Positions 46,921 through 59,418 of a stretch of 64,000 nucleotides of DNA are shown here, in pieces. Source of the stretch: Phallusia mammillata (lineage: Eukaryota > Chordata > Ascidiacea > Phlebobranchia > Ascidiidae); assembly GCA_003260075.1 (NCBI GenBank), contig QLIY01000104.1, forward strand, positions 1 to 64,000, in the 5' to 3' direction. Position 1 is the stretch's first letter, and the number at the start of each line of letters is the position of its first letter. The position numbers were made by a program, and so were the translations under genes. The notes under the pieces were generated by a model. The model worked only from the letters and a program-made list of their open reading frames with translations, did not search any database and was not told the DNA's origin.

Positions 46921-49900
46921 GAAACCAAAACTAACAAAAACCGAGAAAAAACTTTCACAGTAAAATGAAAATATTAGTCTGACAAAACTTGCATTCATTC
47001 AATAACTGTAAGATTGAGTGTTGCACAACTTTAACGATTGAGATAAAATGTACCACTACCCTAAGTAGGGATTAAGAAGAGATTTGTTTCAACTATTATG
47101 ATGTCACGCCCCCTAAAGTTATTGGCCGTGAAATTATGCGACGCTTCAATAAACTTAAGTTGCTTTGTTGAGAACTAACGCAAGATTTCACGGTTGTTTT
47201 ACGTAAAGCCAATTATCTAATCTCTGTTAATTCACAAACTCGTGCAAGTTTAGTTAAAGAAACGATTTTTACTAACAATCACAAACCTATGATCAAACTT
47301 GGCAGCATAATTTTTTCAAAGGATTCGTTTTTATATCCGAATTCGTACAGATATTTTTCTGATTTAAAACGTTCGTTTTTGGGCATAAAATTCGTGAAAC
47401 GAGTCTATTACAACAATTTCCTGCGTTAGTAATAACCACAATGTACTTGTTACAAGCGAATCTAACTAAATCTTTCAGGTTTCACAGTAAAATATGTTGG
47501 AAAGTCCAACAACTTTTAAGTTCAACCGCGACCAGAAATAGACGAATTTAACTTTTTCCGTCGCTCTGGGACAAATTTGAGACTGAACTCCGCTCGTCAA
47601 ATAAACAAACTCTACAGGAAGTTAATTTCAATTCGTCTGCAGGCAAATGTTGAGCTGTGAAGGAAACCGACCACTGGGCTATTTATATTTATTCCTTGTG
47701 GAAAAGACACCAAAATGACAAGCCAATTTCGCAAGGAGTTTAGAAAATCGCTTATAGTTTATCAAAAAGTTACAGTTAAGATGAACATAAATTCACATAT
47801 GAAATAAGCCCTGAAGTTGTGGTTTTAGTTAAAAACAGAAATTTGAAACCAACAACAAATCAAACCTTCGGGAATAAGTTTCTCAAATGCAATTAGGTTT
47901 GTTCCTTCTGGAAATGAAATAATAAGCTTATCATCCAAACCGTATCAGAAAGGTTTATTAAATCAAACTTTACTCAAAGTTATACTTAAGATGAACATAA
48001 GCTCTGAAGTTATACTTTGGCTCAAAAAGTTAAAGCTAACCACAATTCAAGCCAATAAATAATCAAAAAAGCTTTTACCAATAATGGACTTAATGTTCTA
48101 CACTTTGTATTTAAACTCAGTTCTGGTTTGTTGCATAAATAAAAACGATTTAACTACAATTGTGATATACTTGCTACATATGGTAACTTTTTTATCTTCT
48201 GTTCAAAAACCACAAACATTTTCTGGTCACAGAACAATCGCTCAGTTCTACAATCAAACTCATCTCAAACAGGGTTTATGACGTGTCTATCCCCTTGGTG
48301 ACGCCACACCTGGTTGAGTTAATTGTCGGAACAAATTGTCAGTTAGCGGATCGACTTACAAGCGAATTATATCGAGGGGAGTTGGTGACATCACACGGTT
48401 CGTGAGGTTGGATTAGAAACAGCCGTAGATAAAGTAAAATGTTATTTGTTTAAGTTAAGTAAAATGTTTAAGTTTTGCAAAAATGTTCCAAAAATTTTCG
48501 TCCATTATTATTTTAGGTTTGGTTTTAACACCATCTTATTTCTAATTAAAATTAAATATTTCAAACAGTTTCTAGTTTTTAGTTCGTTCAAGTTTGGGGA
48601 TAAAGTAAACATAAAACAATTCCAACACAAGATGCAGTAAAGCATTCAGGTTTAGTTACATAGTAAGTTTCTTACAAAATGTTTCACCCAACATAATACT
48701 GTCTTAAACAATTTGCCAATTCTAACATTCATTCGGACAGTTACCAACATCAACCCCAGTAACACGACTTTGACCCTAACCGTATAATCAAGCATTTAAT
48801 CGGCAATTTCCCGGTGTTTTCTGATTGAGTTCGAGCTCAGCAACCGGATAAGCATGTTTACCAAATGACCGACTCCCCATAAAACGCAGGACGACTCGTG
48901 GACTGAAAGTGACCTCAACCGAACTGGAAATCAAGTGAGGAAATTGACAATCAACGACGGCTACATGCATGACTGCTCCAACATAACGTGTCTGCAATAA
49001 ATCAATCAACAATATTAAGTGAGCTTCGTACAGTAAATTTATTTATTTAGTTAACTAAAACAATTTTTTTATCTTATACTTGAAGCCGGACATAAATTGA
49101 ATCGTGCAGCAAATGTAGATTAACACAAAAGCATTCAATTTTTTACACAAATCGCGCTCAAAATTCCGTTGCGAAAAAAGCATACCTCTAACATAAAGTT
49201 TTTGATACAATCACAACATTTACTGAAAAACATCCTAAAAACAAAAGACCAATGACCAAATGTTTTTCTAACTTACATCTAAAACTTACTGACTTTTTTC
49301 GAAGCCCAACATGCAGACATAATGTATTTATGTTTGAGTAAACAAGTACATAGCATCGGGTCTCGCGGCTTAATGGCTCTGATTAGCGCAAGCTGTCAAC
49401 TGAATAATGCATCGCGAGAATTCGTGGGAAGTCGCGAAGCCTCGACTCTCTCGCGTATTCGAGAATTGCAAATCGCGATTGTTGAATCGTCGCGTTCCCA
49501 CGATCACAAGTCCCTGGAGGGGAAGCAGCGATTTGATTGGTTGGAAGGAAATCGTTTGTTCGGTAACAATCCAACATCGCGACAACTTGACATATTTGTT
49601 CACTAACACTCAGAAAGGGTAAAAGTTGTTTGTTGAGATGGAATCTCGAATATTTGCCGGTTTCAGTAAATTGGTAAAATGTCAAGTTGAATCAAGTACC
49701 GGGGTTAAAACGGGCATTTGATTAGATAAATCAAAAGTTTTTTTTAGCATATGTCATTCACTTGACCTCAAAGTATTAATTGCATCGTTCGTGAGTATTT
49801 ACCACTTTACTTTAATATTTAAGAAGTTATTTAGATCCGTACAATCAACTGTAACACATTTGGCTCGAAAATTTTTGCTCCACCATTTCAGGACAATAAT

Positions 49901-50619
49901 CTAGATATTTACTTACTTCCGCAAGTTTTTTATGAACCTCATTAACTTGTAAATTGCCACAACTTTACATAGACATAACCATCAGCAGAATATTATGGAA
50001 ATCCCCCTTGACTCGATCTCTCAGCGAAACTTTTGGCGCGACGTAATTATGTCGTCACAATGAGCTCATCCGGATCAGGAAACATCACTGATTGTGACTT
50101 CACAAGTGGATTTACACGCAACAAGAGACATTATGACGTCTAGTTGACACAGGTGGGGTAAAATTTTGCGTCAAGTGAACAAATTGAATAACTTCCTTCT
50201 TTAATTCTGTTCATTCTGAAGTAAACTATCTCACAATTGTGCATTATTGGTTTAAAAGCGAAAGGACGATGCCGCAACGGAATAAAGCTTAAAGTAAAAT
50301 TCAATATTACGGCCACTTACAGCAAGAAAAATACCTTGCAAAAACACGAACAGATTTGTACAGAGATTCAGTAGGTCAAAGGCTTTCAGCATTTTAACTT
50401 ACTTGAAGCTTTCCGTTAACGTTTCTTAACCACGCTGAAAATTGAATCCGTTTCTTTAGCAGTCGTACAACATTTAGAAACATCTATGATCCAAACAGCT
50501 GCAATTTTCAATGGACTGAAAGCGAATGGAGTAAACTGGAAAATTTTATAAATCTAAAAACGTCAAACTTTTTAAATCTACTTATTATACGGCTGATATA
50601 TCCATTCTTTACACCGAGT

Positions 50620-50665
50620 CCCTGGTGACTCGTGATTATATAATATACTTAATACTACACACAGT
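50620..50665. repeat. Dispersed repeat shared with 5690-5750
   Basis: Shares tggtgactcgtgatt, ataatatact and ctacacacagt with the earlier copy. Confidence 0.55.
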
Positions 50666-51985
50666 GCACAGTTTGCACACTAAACAAATTAAGCTTCATC
50701 ACAGCAAGTAAACGCACAACACGCTGCATCACAGCCTGGCAACAACAACATGAGATTTCGTGAGAAAACCTTCCCACCACAGCAAGTGTTATGATGCATG
50801 GGGAGTTATGGGAAATAATGTCGGGCTTCGAAATTTGATTCCAAACCAATCCGCGGTTAAACTGCGGAACAAATAACTCGCTTTGATGTGAAACTCAGCG
50901 ATAACTGACGCTGCAACTTCTGAGAAAAATTTGCTGGCTGTAACGTTTCAGAAAATCGCTGCAATGTTTGTAAACGCGGGAAAATATTGTTGTTGTTATT
51001 GTTAACGTTAATTCAAGTTAGAGAGCCTGAATGTAAAATACATTGTTTCAAAACAATTGATCTTAGTTATCATCAGAGCAAAACCTTGGTCACTGACATT
51101 AACAAGGCATTTGTTTTTGCCCCTTTCTAGAATATGTTAACCTATTGATCAAACAAACACCTATTGAACTCTGCCAGAAACTGCTGAACTTGGTACAAAA
51201 ATTACAATCCATTTTGGCCAATACACCAGAATAAACCCATCTTCTTTCCTGCAACCAACAGGTTATTACAACAATACAAGTTATTGAAAATAACAACTAG
51301 TATTTTGTTTAGCATTAAACCAGTTAGATGACATTTTTTTACGCATATCTTTCCCTGCAAAAGGCTAAGTTCTGGAGTATGAAATACTGCTGCAAAGCTG
51401 TTTTTACAGTCGCAATATTAGCCAAACAGGCCCACCATAATGGTATCACATAAAAAATTGGTCTATCTCTAAAACAGCCACAGATTATGGCGTTGTCACA
51501 TTATGCTAGTGACGTAATAAACCGATGACGAAACAAAAAAATATTTCTCCCCACAAACATCTGCCACGTGCTTATGTCGTAACAATACAAACAAACACTA
51601 AATAGGTATTAACACAAATCAACACTCCAGCCACATATGGTGCACATTGTATCAATTGTTCACCTGGTTTCAATCCGAAAATTATGTCGGAAACACGAAC
51701 AAGAAAGATTTAAATGGTCTTTGTTCTCTAAATGATATGGCTTTCGTTTTATACCCAATAAAATGTTGTCGTTTAATGTCCAAACCCAAAGTCCCAAAAA
51801 GAGCCGTTCGTCTTAACATAGTCTACCTACTAGGCTACTACTGCGCAGCTTAAAATGTTTCGAGTTTGGACACGCCCAACACCTAATATTTGACTGATTT
51901 TAAACATATCACCTGAGTTTACACCAATTCAAATCCAAGCACAGATGCAAATCCAAGTGTTTTCATGCAAATGTTGGTTCATTTA

Positions 51986-52332
51986 ACATTCTTCGCCAAG
52001 CCCATGTTAATTGAGCATTTTTAACTTGATTTTAGTTTCACATTTGTCGTTCATTTACAAACTGACCACACGACTTTTCCTTAGTAACCTTACCTCACCT
52101 TGACTTAATCTAACCAGCACCTTAGATCTGATTTTCACAGAATAAATGTAATCACGACCCCCCCCCCCACATTCTTCGCCAAGCCCATGTTAATTGAGCA
52201 TTTTTAACTTGATTTTGGTTTCACATTTGTCGTTCATTTACAAACTGACCACACGACTTAGTAACCTTACCTCACCTTGACTTAATCTAACCAGCACTTA
52301 GATCTGATTTTCACAGAATAAATGTAATCACG
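51986..52332. repeat. Allelic overlap around a C run (52158-52168)
   Basis: Copy A 51986-52157 and copy B 52169-52332 match with SNPs and small deletions. Confidence 0.87.
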
Positions 52333-53201
52333 AGGTTAACAATCGATTGAGCGATAGTTCAAGAACAGCGGGATTCTTTCAATGCTCTGTGGGTGCGTTA
52401 GTGATGTCACAATGCCCAATGACGTCACAATACAACGTTGTGGTCCCGCAGCGCTAAAGCTTCGATTTGCAAATAGAAAGCAATTGAGCAACAAAATGGG
52501 TTGGATAAAGAAAATTTGCCCCTTAATGTGTTTTTTTTATATGCAAATTTATAACAGCGTAAAATTTGACACAAATTATAATTCATGTTAACCAAGCTTG
52601 GGTAAATATGATTTACAAGCTCATTGAATATTAAAATAGAACTGGATCCACATTAAACATGGTTCCCACAGCCATGACAACTGTTCTTACTAATCAAATA
52701 TTAATGCAACTAAGTCAAGGTGTGTCAAATCCAGATTAAGCCTAACACAAGAATAAATGGCAACGTATCTGATTTCTCGAACACAGTTTAATTCAAAATA
52801 AATTTTGTGAAATAAAACTTCAACCTGGAAAAGTTTATAAATAATCGTTGAAAAACCGAACTGGTACAGGTATTAAAAATGTCATCAGCTCAACCAACAT
52901 CGCCATATCAGTTCTAGAACCAGCTCTAAATTCCATGAAATGCTTGCTATAAAATGCTGCATATCAAGTCTCTCAACAAAAGCTGCAACATTTGCAAAAA
53001 TCTCACTGACCAAACTCAAGACACTTCCTACACTGTTGCCTACTTGGAGACAGCTGGTTATGTGTGGGATATTACTCCGAAAACCTGGTTATATATTTTC
53101 CAAACTAGGCAAAGCTTGCAACTCTGCAACGTCCAGTAGCATACTGAATTTGCAAAGTCATATCAGCAGGGTATAAAGCAGCTTGATTGATGCGACACAA
53201 C

Positions 53202-53203
<2 letters not shown>

Positions 53204-53284
<81 letters not shown>
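53204..53284. other. 81-nt C run, probable sized gap
   Basis: Pure C run giving false polyproline and polyglycine frames. I see no repeat of its flanks nearby. Confidence 0.7.
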
Positions 53285-53286
<2 letters not shown>

Positions 53287-54047
53287 GCCGGTGCACCAAT
53301 CAGGTGCAAGGCGCAAGGTGCCGGGTGAAATCCAAGGTGCAAAAATTTCAAGATGCAATGTCATTATGAAAGCAATTCGTCGAGTAGTAAGAACTGTGAA
53401 TGACAGCTGAACGCTCGCTGAACAAACAAATACCGAGCCTCATTGTGGTCGCCGCATTGACGTAATAATTCTGAAATATTTTAATCGCAACTGGGGAGCG
53501 TGGCGCGTCATTCCAAGTTTTAGCACGCGAGGCAAGAGGTTTTGTAAACAATTCCCGGCTATGATTGCGTGCAACGGCCGGCTCAATGCCAAATATGGCT
53601 GAGCTTTGTGTGCGCAATTTGCAAATTGGTCAGATCTAGGCCGCGGTGCAAATTTTAAGGCGTTTTCCAAGAAATTCAAGCAAACGCAAATTTGGCAAAA
53701 ATATCAGTCTCTGCCCTTAAACTTGGCATTCTTAAAATATTTATTCATAGAACTGGAAAGGTCGCAGTTATTTTTGGGTGTGTTGTGTTTATTTTACAAA
53801 TAGTGTAACTTTGAGGTCAGCTTCAAGGTCAAATCAATGAGAAATTTGACTGGCAAGAGTTTGGCGACGTCAAAATGTTAAACATTACACCATTTACATC
53901 AGAAATGAAACAACAAAACACAAAAAAGTTGACCAAGGGTCTGAAAAGGTGCGCAAACATCACATTACGGTTTATCACATTCCAAAATTAAAATTTCATT
54001 AAAAATAAATTTACACAAAAATTAAAATTTACAAGTATAATATTTTT

Positions 54048-54053
54048 TTTATT
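54048..54053 (-). terminator. Polyadenylation signal of the Reeler-domain gene
   Basis: AATAAA read on the minus strand about 32 nt after the stop codon at 54085, supporting that exon as terminal. Confidence 0.55.
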
Positions 54054-54084
54054 TAATACAACAATGATTTTAAAAAACAACGGT

Positions 54085-55937
54085 TTAATTTAAAGTGAAA
54101 TCGAAACAGCAGTCAAAAATGTACAAAAATGTAGTTATTTTGAAAAAAAAATAATTGTAGACAATATTCAGTACAGTTATAGCCCGATGTGGAAAGGGTC
54201 GTAGCTTGTACAATGGTCTGCAACAGCACAAATAAACCCCCCCCCCAGTTATTTTGAAAAAAAAATAATTGTAGACAATATTCAGTACAGTTATGGCCCG
54301 ATGTGAAAAGGGTCGTAGCTTGTACAATGGTCTGCAACAGCACAAATAAGAATAAAACAAAAAGCTGTTAAACAATCATTCTTCGTTTGTTTGTTTCCGT
54401 ATTCAGTGCAGGGACGGACTGAGTCGTTTTGTCAAAGTTTGATATCTTTCATCCAAACCGTCAGCGTCATTATAAATTCGTCTGTCGGATCCACGAATAT
54501 ATGTTCTGTGATGTAACAAGTATATTGGTTATATAGTCTAGTTCGAATTGCATTCACCAAATGCTCTCCTTATGACATTCTCAGTTCCTGTGAGCGATAC
54601 AACACACTGACAGCTTGTTTTACCATTTTAATGTTTTACTATTTTATTGCTTTAATAACAATGTTGTATTCGCTCACAGGAACTGAGGTTGCCATAAACA
54701 TTTGGTGAAATATATATTGTGTGAAAATACTGTATACAAAGGTTGATTCTGTTTGGCCTCGGTTTATACACTGGTTTTTAGATTATAAGCATATTGGTAT
54801 CAATTAAAAAAAAAATTAAAAAATAACGCTTGTGACTAACAACCCCCCCCCCCCCCCCCCCCCCCCCGGTTTTTAGATTATAAGCATATTGGTATCAATT
54901 AAAAAAAAATTAAAAAATAACGCTTGCAACTAACAAAAAATTTACCTCATAATAACATCGCCACACGTGGGCGCCACCCACTTTCCAGTTCCGAATTTCA
55001 CTTGTCGCTTGCCAATGTCCAGAATAAGCGGTTGGTTACAGCCGCTAGGGGGCGATGCAGTCTTCAGACTTTTGGCTTTGGAGGTTTTAAACACTCCCTG
55101 ACCTCCACACTCTTCCAAAATCGAACCGACTCTTTCTAACATGACGTAGAAACCAGTGATCTTGATGGGTTTCTTGCTTTTCTTGTTATGCTTCGTCATT
55201 CGTACAGAAACTGCGGAAAAAATACAATTTCTTCATTGAAACTAAAATTACATCATCAGGCTCATGACGTAAACATCAAGATTTCGGACATTACGAATTG
55301 ACTTTATGTTGTCATAACATACAACGTCATGGGTTTATGACGTAAACATTACGATTTGGGACATTACAAATTTACTTTATGTCGTCATAACATGCAAAAT
55401 TGTCGCTTTTTAGAACATTGTCTTGCAAGATATGCCATTACCCTGATGAAGGCGTCTCGTATGGGACGTCGAAACGTCAATTGTTTATGATAAAAACTGC
55501 TCGAAGAGTAATACTCGTTTATACAGCATAATGGGTTTATGACGTAACATACCGGTGTGTTTTCGTCCAGGTCTGTATCTGCCCTCTGAATCCAAACCTT
55601 TGATTCGAAGCACGAACTTCGGTTTGGTTGTCTCAAGCACGCCCGCTAGCGGCCAATTGTCTCCGGTGTAGTAATTCCATAATGGGGCCTCGCAAGTTGA
55701 CGAGTGCACGCTCGGGTTTTGAAGCAATCTTCGGGATCCTGTGAAGAGCAAAATGTTAGTAAGCATTTGCAGACAGCTATCCTAAAATTTTCTTAGACAA
55801 GTGTATGCTTACAACATTATGCAAACGTGCCAGAAAATACATGATCGACATATAAATTTAGAAATACGCTTACTTTTAGCAGATTCTGTTGCTGATAGAA
55901 TGCCCAAGAAAATGAAAACACAAACAACCAGCTTCAT
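54085..55937 (-). CDS. Small secreted protein with a Reeler-type domain
   Basis: Exons on the minus strand: 55937-55874 (signal peptide MKLVVCVFIFLGILSA), 55738-55553, 55210-54946, and probably a last exon from 54331 to a stop at 54085. The first three junctions are GT/AG with agreeing phases. The domain resembles the Reeler/spondin N-terminal fold: FVLRIKG, then GRYRPG before VSVRM, ITGFYV, GVFKTSK and KWVAPTCGDVIMR, like the WxAPxxGxVxxxA end of Reeler domains. No spondin or thrombospondin repeats follow. The last exon is uncertain: its acceptor is conserved in both allelic copies and a polyadenylation signal follows, but the spliced phase gives RPLYKLRPF while another frame (TIVQATTLF) looks more like the family. 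Function unknown; Reeler proteins are often extracellular matrix or defence proteins. Confidence 0.75.
54133..54349. repeat. Allelic overlap at the putative last Reeler exon (10-C run 54237-54246)
   Basis: Copy A 54133-54236 and copy B 54247-54349 both contain the acceptor and exon start and differ at very few bases. Confidence 0.85.
54553..54707. mobile_element. Hairpin element with arms of about 45 bp
   Basis: Left arm caccaaatgctctccttatg then ctcagttcctgtgagcgata; right arm ttcgctcacaggaactgagg then catttggtg. The inverted arms enclose an AT-rich centre. No clear target duplication. Confidence 0.7.
54773..54936. repeat. Allelic overlap around a 25-C run (54843-54867)
   Basis: Copy A 54773-54842 and copy B 54868-54936 are near-identical, so a longer C run also joins overlapping sequence. 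Confidence 0.85.
55430..55545 (+). mobile_element. Hairpin-family element in a Reeler-gene intron
   Basis: It contains accctgatgaaggcgtctcg, ggacgtcgaaacgtca, then aaactgctcgaagagtaata and tatacagcataatgg. It is the fourth copy with the ctgatgaag core. Confidence 0.7.
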
Positions 55938-56225
55938 TTTGTCAATTTAAATTTGGTAATTCAGTTCTGGAAAATAAGAAGTTGTTTAGATGTACAATTA
56001 CATTAAATTAACCATCACTTCGTCGGCATAAATGTTGACCTCGAAATAAAAAAAATTCAAAATGTCCCGAGCCACTCTTCACCAATATGTCTCATTGATA
56101 CGGAAACGAAAACAGTTATACTTTTATGGTTTCGTAAGTTTTTTGGGCAACATCGAGCTGACCTGATTCCTGACAGTTCATTTGCAAACTGAACCGAAAT
56201 GCGAAGGTGCAGATCTCATTGTGGA

Positions 56226-56233
56226 TATTTATA
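56226..56233 (-). promoter_or_regulatory. Possible TATA box for the Reeler-domain gene
   Basis: TATAAATA on the minus strand about 290 nt upstream of the ATG. An acceptor (ttttccag, exon start near 55968) before the ATG leaves room for a 5'-UTR exon. The same bases fall in an open frame, so this is tentative. Confidence 0.3.
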
Positions 56234-57966
56234 GTGGCGAGGCCGAATCCAGCCCCCCAGGCGATATTTGTGTGGGATGATGTTATTGTGTTGAAACCTG
56301 AAACATTTAAAGAGCACAACTGACGTGATTTCCATGTAAAGCAAGGAGTGCCAAAACTTTAACATTTCAACGTTTTGCAGACGTGATAAATATCACAAAG
56401 TTCAACTCGGGAAAAGTAAAAAGTGCATTTGCAAATTTGAACTCAAAAAGTTAAGGCCGTCAGTTACTGTGGGCTATGAGTTGTTGCTCGTCTTTCAATC
56501 AGCCAAAGTCGTCATACAACACATTTTTTTTCAACAAATACTCGTTTGGTTGTGTAATGAGAGATTGGGATCCAACTTAAATTAATTTAACAAGGAATTA
56601 AAGCGTACGTTGACGGTTGGACAAAGTAACGAAAATCCTTTGCATGATATCTGTATAAACCACTCCTAAACTTATTCATGTCTGGAAATCAAACAGTTGT
56701 GAATATTTGCTGAAAAAGGTAAGCGCAAATGCCAAACATGCTTAGTCATTCATGAGATGATAATTGTAATAATGCGAGGTTGCATAATTTGAAAACCTCG
56801 TCAAACCAATTGCTGATGGAATGTTAATGGGAACTGTTACAACCGCGAATGTTAATATTGCCAGAACTTTCGTTCATTTGATTTCAAGCATCACAACATA
56901 CGATGGTAAATGTGCAAATCAATGTAGGTTTATGTAGGCATTCAAGTCAGATCGATTAAGTCCAAAATTGGCAGTTTCATTTCAATACAATAAAGTCATT
57001 CTGTCAAAAACACGTTGTTTGTGGCAAAGTTATATGCAACCCAGTGTAGGTTTTGTTCAGCATTTTCTATTGGAATGCTCAAAGCGGATTTCTTCAGCCC
57101 AAATTTGCAGTTTTACAAACTTATTCGAAAAAAAAACAATGTTTGTAGCGAAGTGACCATCACGCACGAACGTGTGCCAGTTCCAGGTGGCGGTCAAGAT
57201 AAATTACGAGTTATATCTGATTGCGAGCTAACCTTTAGCCTTTTACAACAATTAAGTTGATATGAGGCCAAGATTGGAAAGTTTACATCGAGATCGTGCC
57301 GATATCTTCTATAAATAACCACAGCCTGCACCTGCAAGTCAAAAGCAACAGTTAAAACTGAAACAAGTTCGCAACTCGACGAAAATGTCGAAATATCCGG
57401 CGTAATGGTAGACTGTTTTTGGATTTTGTGGTCTCGACGATCTTTGCCTGCTTTGATGAAACAAATGCCGACATGATTCGTCCAACGTCCTTCGAAATGT
57501 TTTCATTAAAGTTGTTGGCATCACATTTTTGTTCTTCAATGTTTGTCCAATGTCTTGTGTTAAAGCTGAATCTGACATTATATCAAGTAACGGGTGTCAG
57601 AACTGAGCTACGTTACCATTAGAAACAATGGTGGTCGATCAAAGAGAACAAAAAATATAAAAGTAAACAACAATAGCGAATTGCAGAGTACAAACAAATA
57701 CATCTTAGGAAAATCCTGTATTTACCTCGTTAGTTTGGAAAAAAAATGTCTTAGAAAGACTTTTGTAAATTGGGATAAAGTTTGGAGAAATCTAACGCTT
57801 CGATTTTCATCCATTTGTAGATTGGGTTGTATCTGCAATATACCGAAAAAAATCAAGTTTCCAATAATCATTGGATTCGTAACCTACGCGCAGCACCGGT
57901 CCCTCGATGTATATGAAGAGAAATGGGTGATACGAAGTTTAGTCAGCCAATACACTAGATCGTGTT

Positions 57967-58197
57967 TGTGAAAAACAGTTCTTGTTGAAAAAAGTTGATA
58001 TAAGTCTTGATTTGAAACGAAGAAAATATATCGGCATATTCAAATATATTTTCTCATTAACTGTCCCAATTGCTTTATCGTGTTAAAATGTTGGAAAAGT
58101 CCCCCTAGTTGCCCCCCCCCCTGTGAAAAACAGTTCTTGTTGAAAAAAGTTGATATAAGTCTTGATTTGTTAAAATGTTGGAAAAGTCCCCCTAGTT
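57967..58197. repeat. Allelic overlap with a 69-bp deletion (10-C run 58112-58121)
   Basis: Copy A 57967-58111 and copy B 58122-58197 share both ends, but copy B lacks 69 bp in the middle: an indel allele. Confidence 0.85.
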
Positions 58198-59181
58198 TCA
58201 ATTGATGCTTTCAAAAGGTTTCGACTTTTACAAAGTGCAAATTTCACCGGTCAAGGTTGGTTATTTACTCGCCAGGCGGCGCAGGGCAGAACCTGGCACA
58301 AAATTGCCGCATTCCAAAACCCGGTTTCCTTTATTAAGACACAATCACGATTATTATGTCATAAAATCTTTAAAGAATGTGACAATTTTTGTCGAAAATC
58401 GACACAAGTCAGAGACCAACGGGTTTTAATTAATTTTGAAAAACAGTTTAATTGGTTTTCGCCACAAATTTGTGAAATTTTGATGACAAACAGCCAACAT
58501 TCAATAAACATGTCGAAAATATCTAAGATTATTGAATGTTAGATTTTGTTACTGCAAACACTTATAAATAGTTGACTGAAAAAATGAGGCATTTAAAAAG
58601 GTATTCGCAAAACTAAACAAAACATATATTTGTTTTGGTAAAACTTTTTATAAATTGAAAGTAATGGTTTCATCCTGTTCTCAAGCGACGTTTCAAAACA
58701 AACAAGAATGTGAGGTAAAAGAAAAAAGTTCTTGAGACGGAAAAATAAACAAACATTACAACGTAATTTTACGTACAATTATTTAAATTAAATTTTCACA
58801 AATAAGGCGATTTCCTGACCTTACTTCGTATCTTGTCAAGATTTAAAGAGGCATGTTTTGGTGAAATCGCGGAAGAATTCTTTCCGACACCAATTTACGT
58901 GATTTTCTGTGTGTGTGGTCGGAGCAAGGCGGTTTAGGTGGGAGGGTTATAAGGAGTTCGAGACAGGTTTGTGAACTTCGCTGCAACCAAATATAGAAAC
59001 ACAACCACTGCTGACGTAATCGCACTTGAGTCGATCAATCTTGTAGGTTTAATTAGTTTCACGAACAATGACGAAGTCAAATTTTTGCCATTTTTCTCAA
59101 ATTAAAAAAACGTTTTATTTTGTAAACAACGATAAATAGTTCCTAATTCTTTAGAAAGAAAAATCTTTTTTTGCAAAAAAA

Positions 59182-59418
59182 TTGAAAACATGTTTTGCAA
59201 TAAACCAAAATGTAGAAGAAAAACGTAATTTAAGACGCAACAAATAAAACACAAAAATAAATCACAAAGTTTAGGTAAACCCAAAAAAATCTGTCCCCCC
59301 CCCCTTGAAAACATGTTTTGCAATAAACCAAAATGTAGAAGAAAAACGTAATATAAGACGCAACAAATAAAACACAAAAATAAATCGAACAAAGTTTAGG
59401 TAAACCCAAAAAAATCTG
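59182..59418. repeat. Allelic overlap around a 10-C run (59295-59304)
   Basis: Copy A 59182-59294 and copy B 59305-59418 differ by few bases. Confidence 0.85.

Larger units (their letters stand above)
42487..54047. other. 11.5-kb region without a recognised gene
   Basis: The region upstream of the aquaporin and downstream of the Reeler-domain gene. It holds dispersed repeats, two junction blocks, an 81-nt C run and several hairpin or hAT fragments, listed separately. Open frames are short and without domains. An open frame on the minus strand at 49012-48788 follows an acceptor-like attgcag, but I cannot connect it to a gene. Confidence 0.6.

Noticed and set aside
48788-49012. Minus-strand open frame after an acceptor-like site, as another Reeler-gene exon
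   Set aside because: The phase from 54946 leads to a stop within a few codons, no spondin-like motif is seen, and an alternative terminal exon with a polyadenylation signal lies nearer.
56116-56319. Open frame after a tttcag acceptor, possible last exon of an unknown gene
   Set aside because: No family resemblance and no confirmed partner exon; part of it may be the Reeler-gene promoter.
57339-57578. Minus-strand exon-like frame (EEQKCDANNFNENISKDVG in the alternative frame)
   Set aside because: Looks protein-like but has no recognised domain, start or linked exon.
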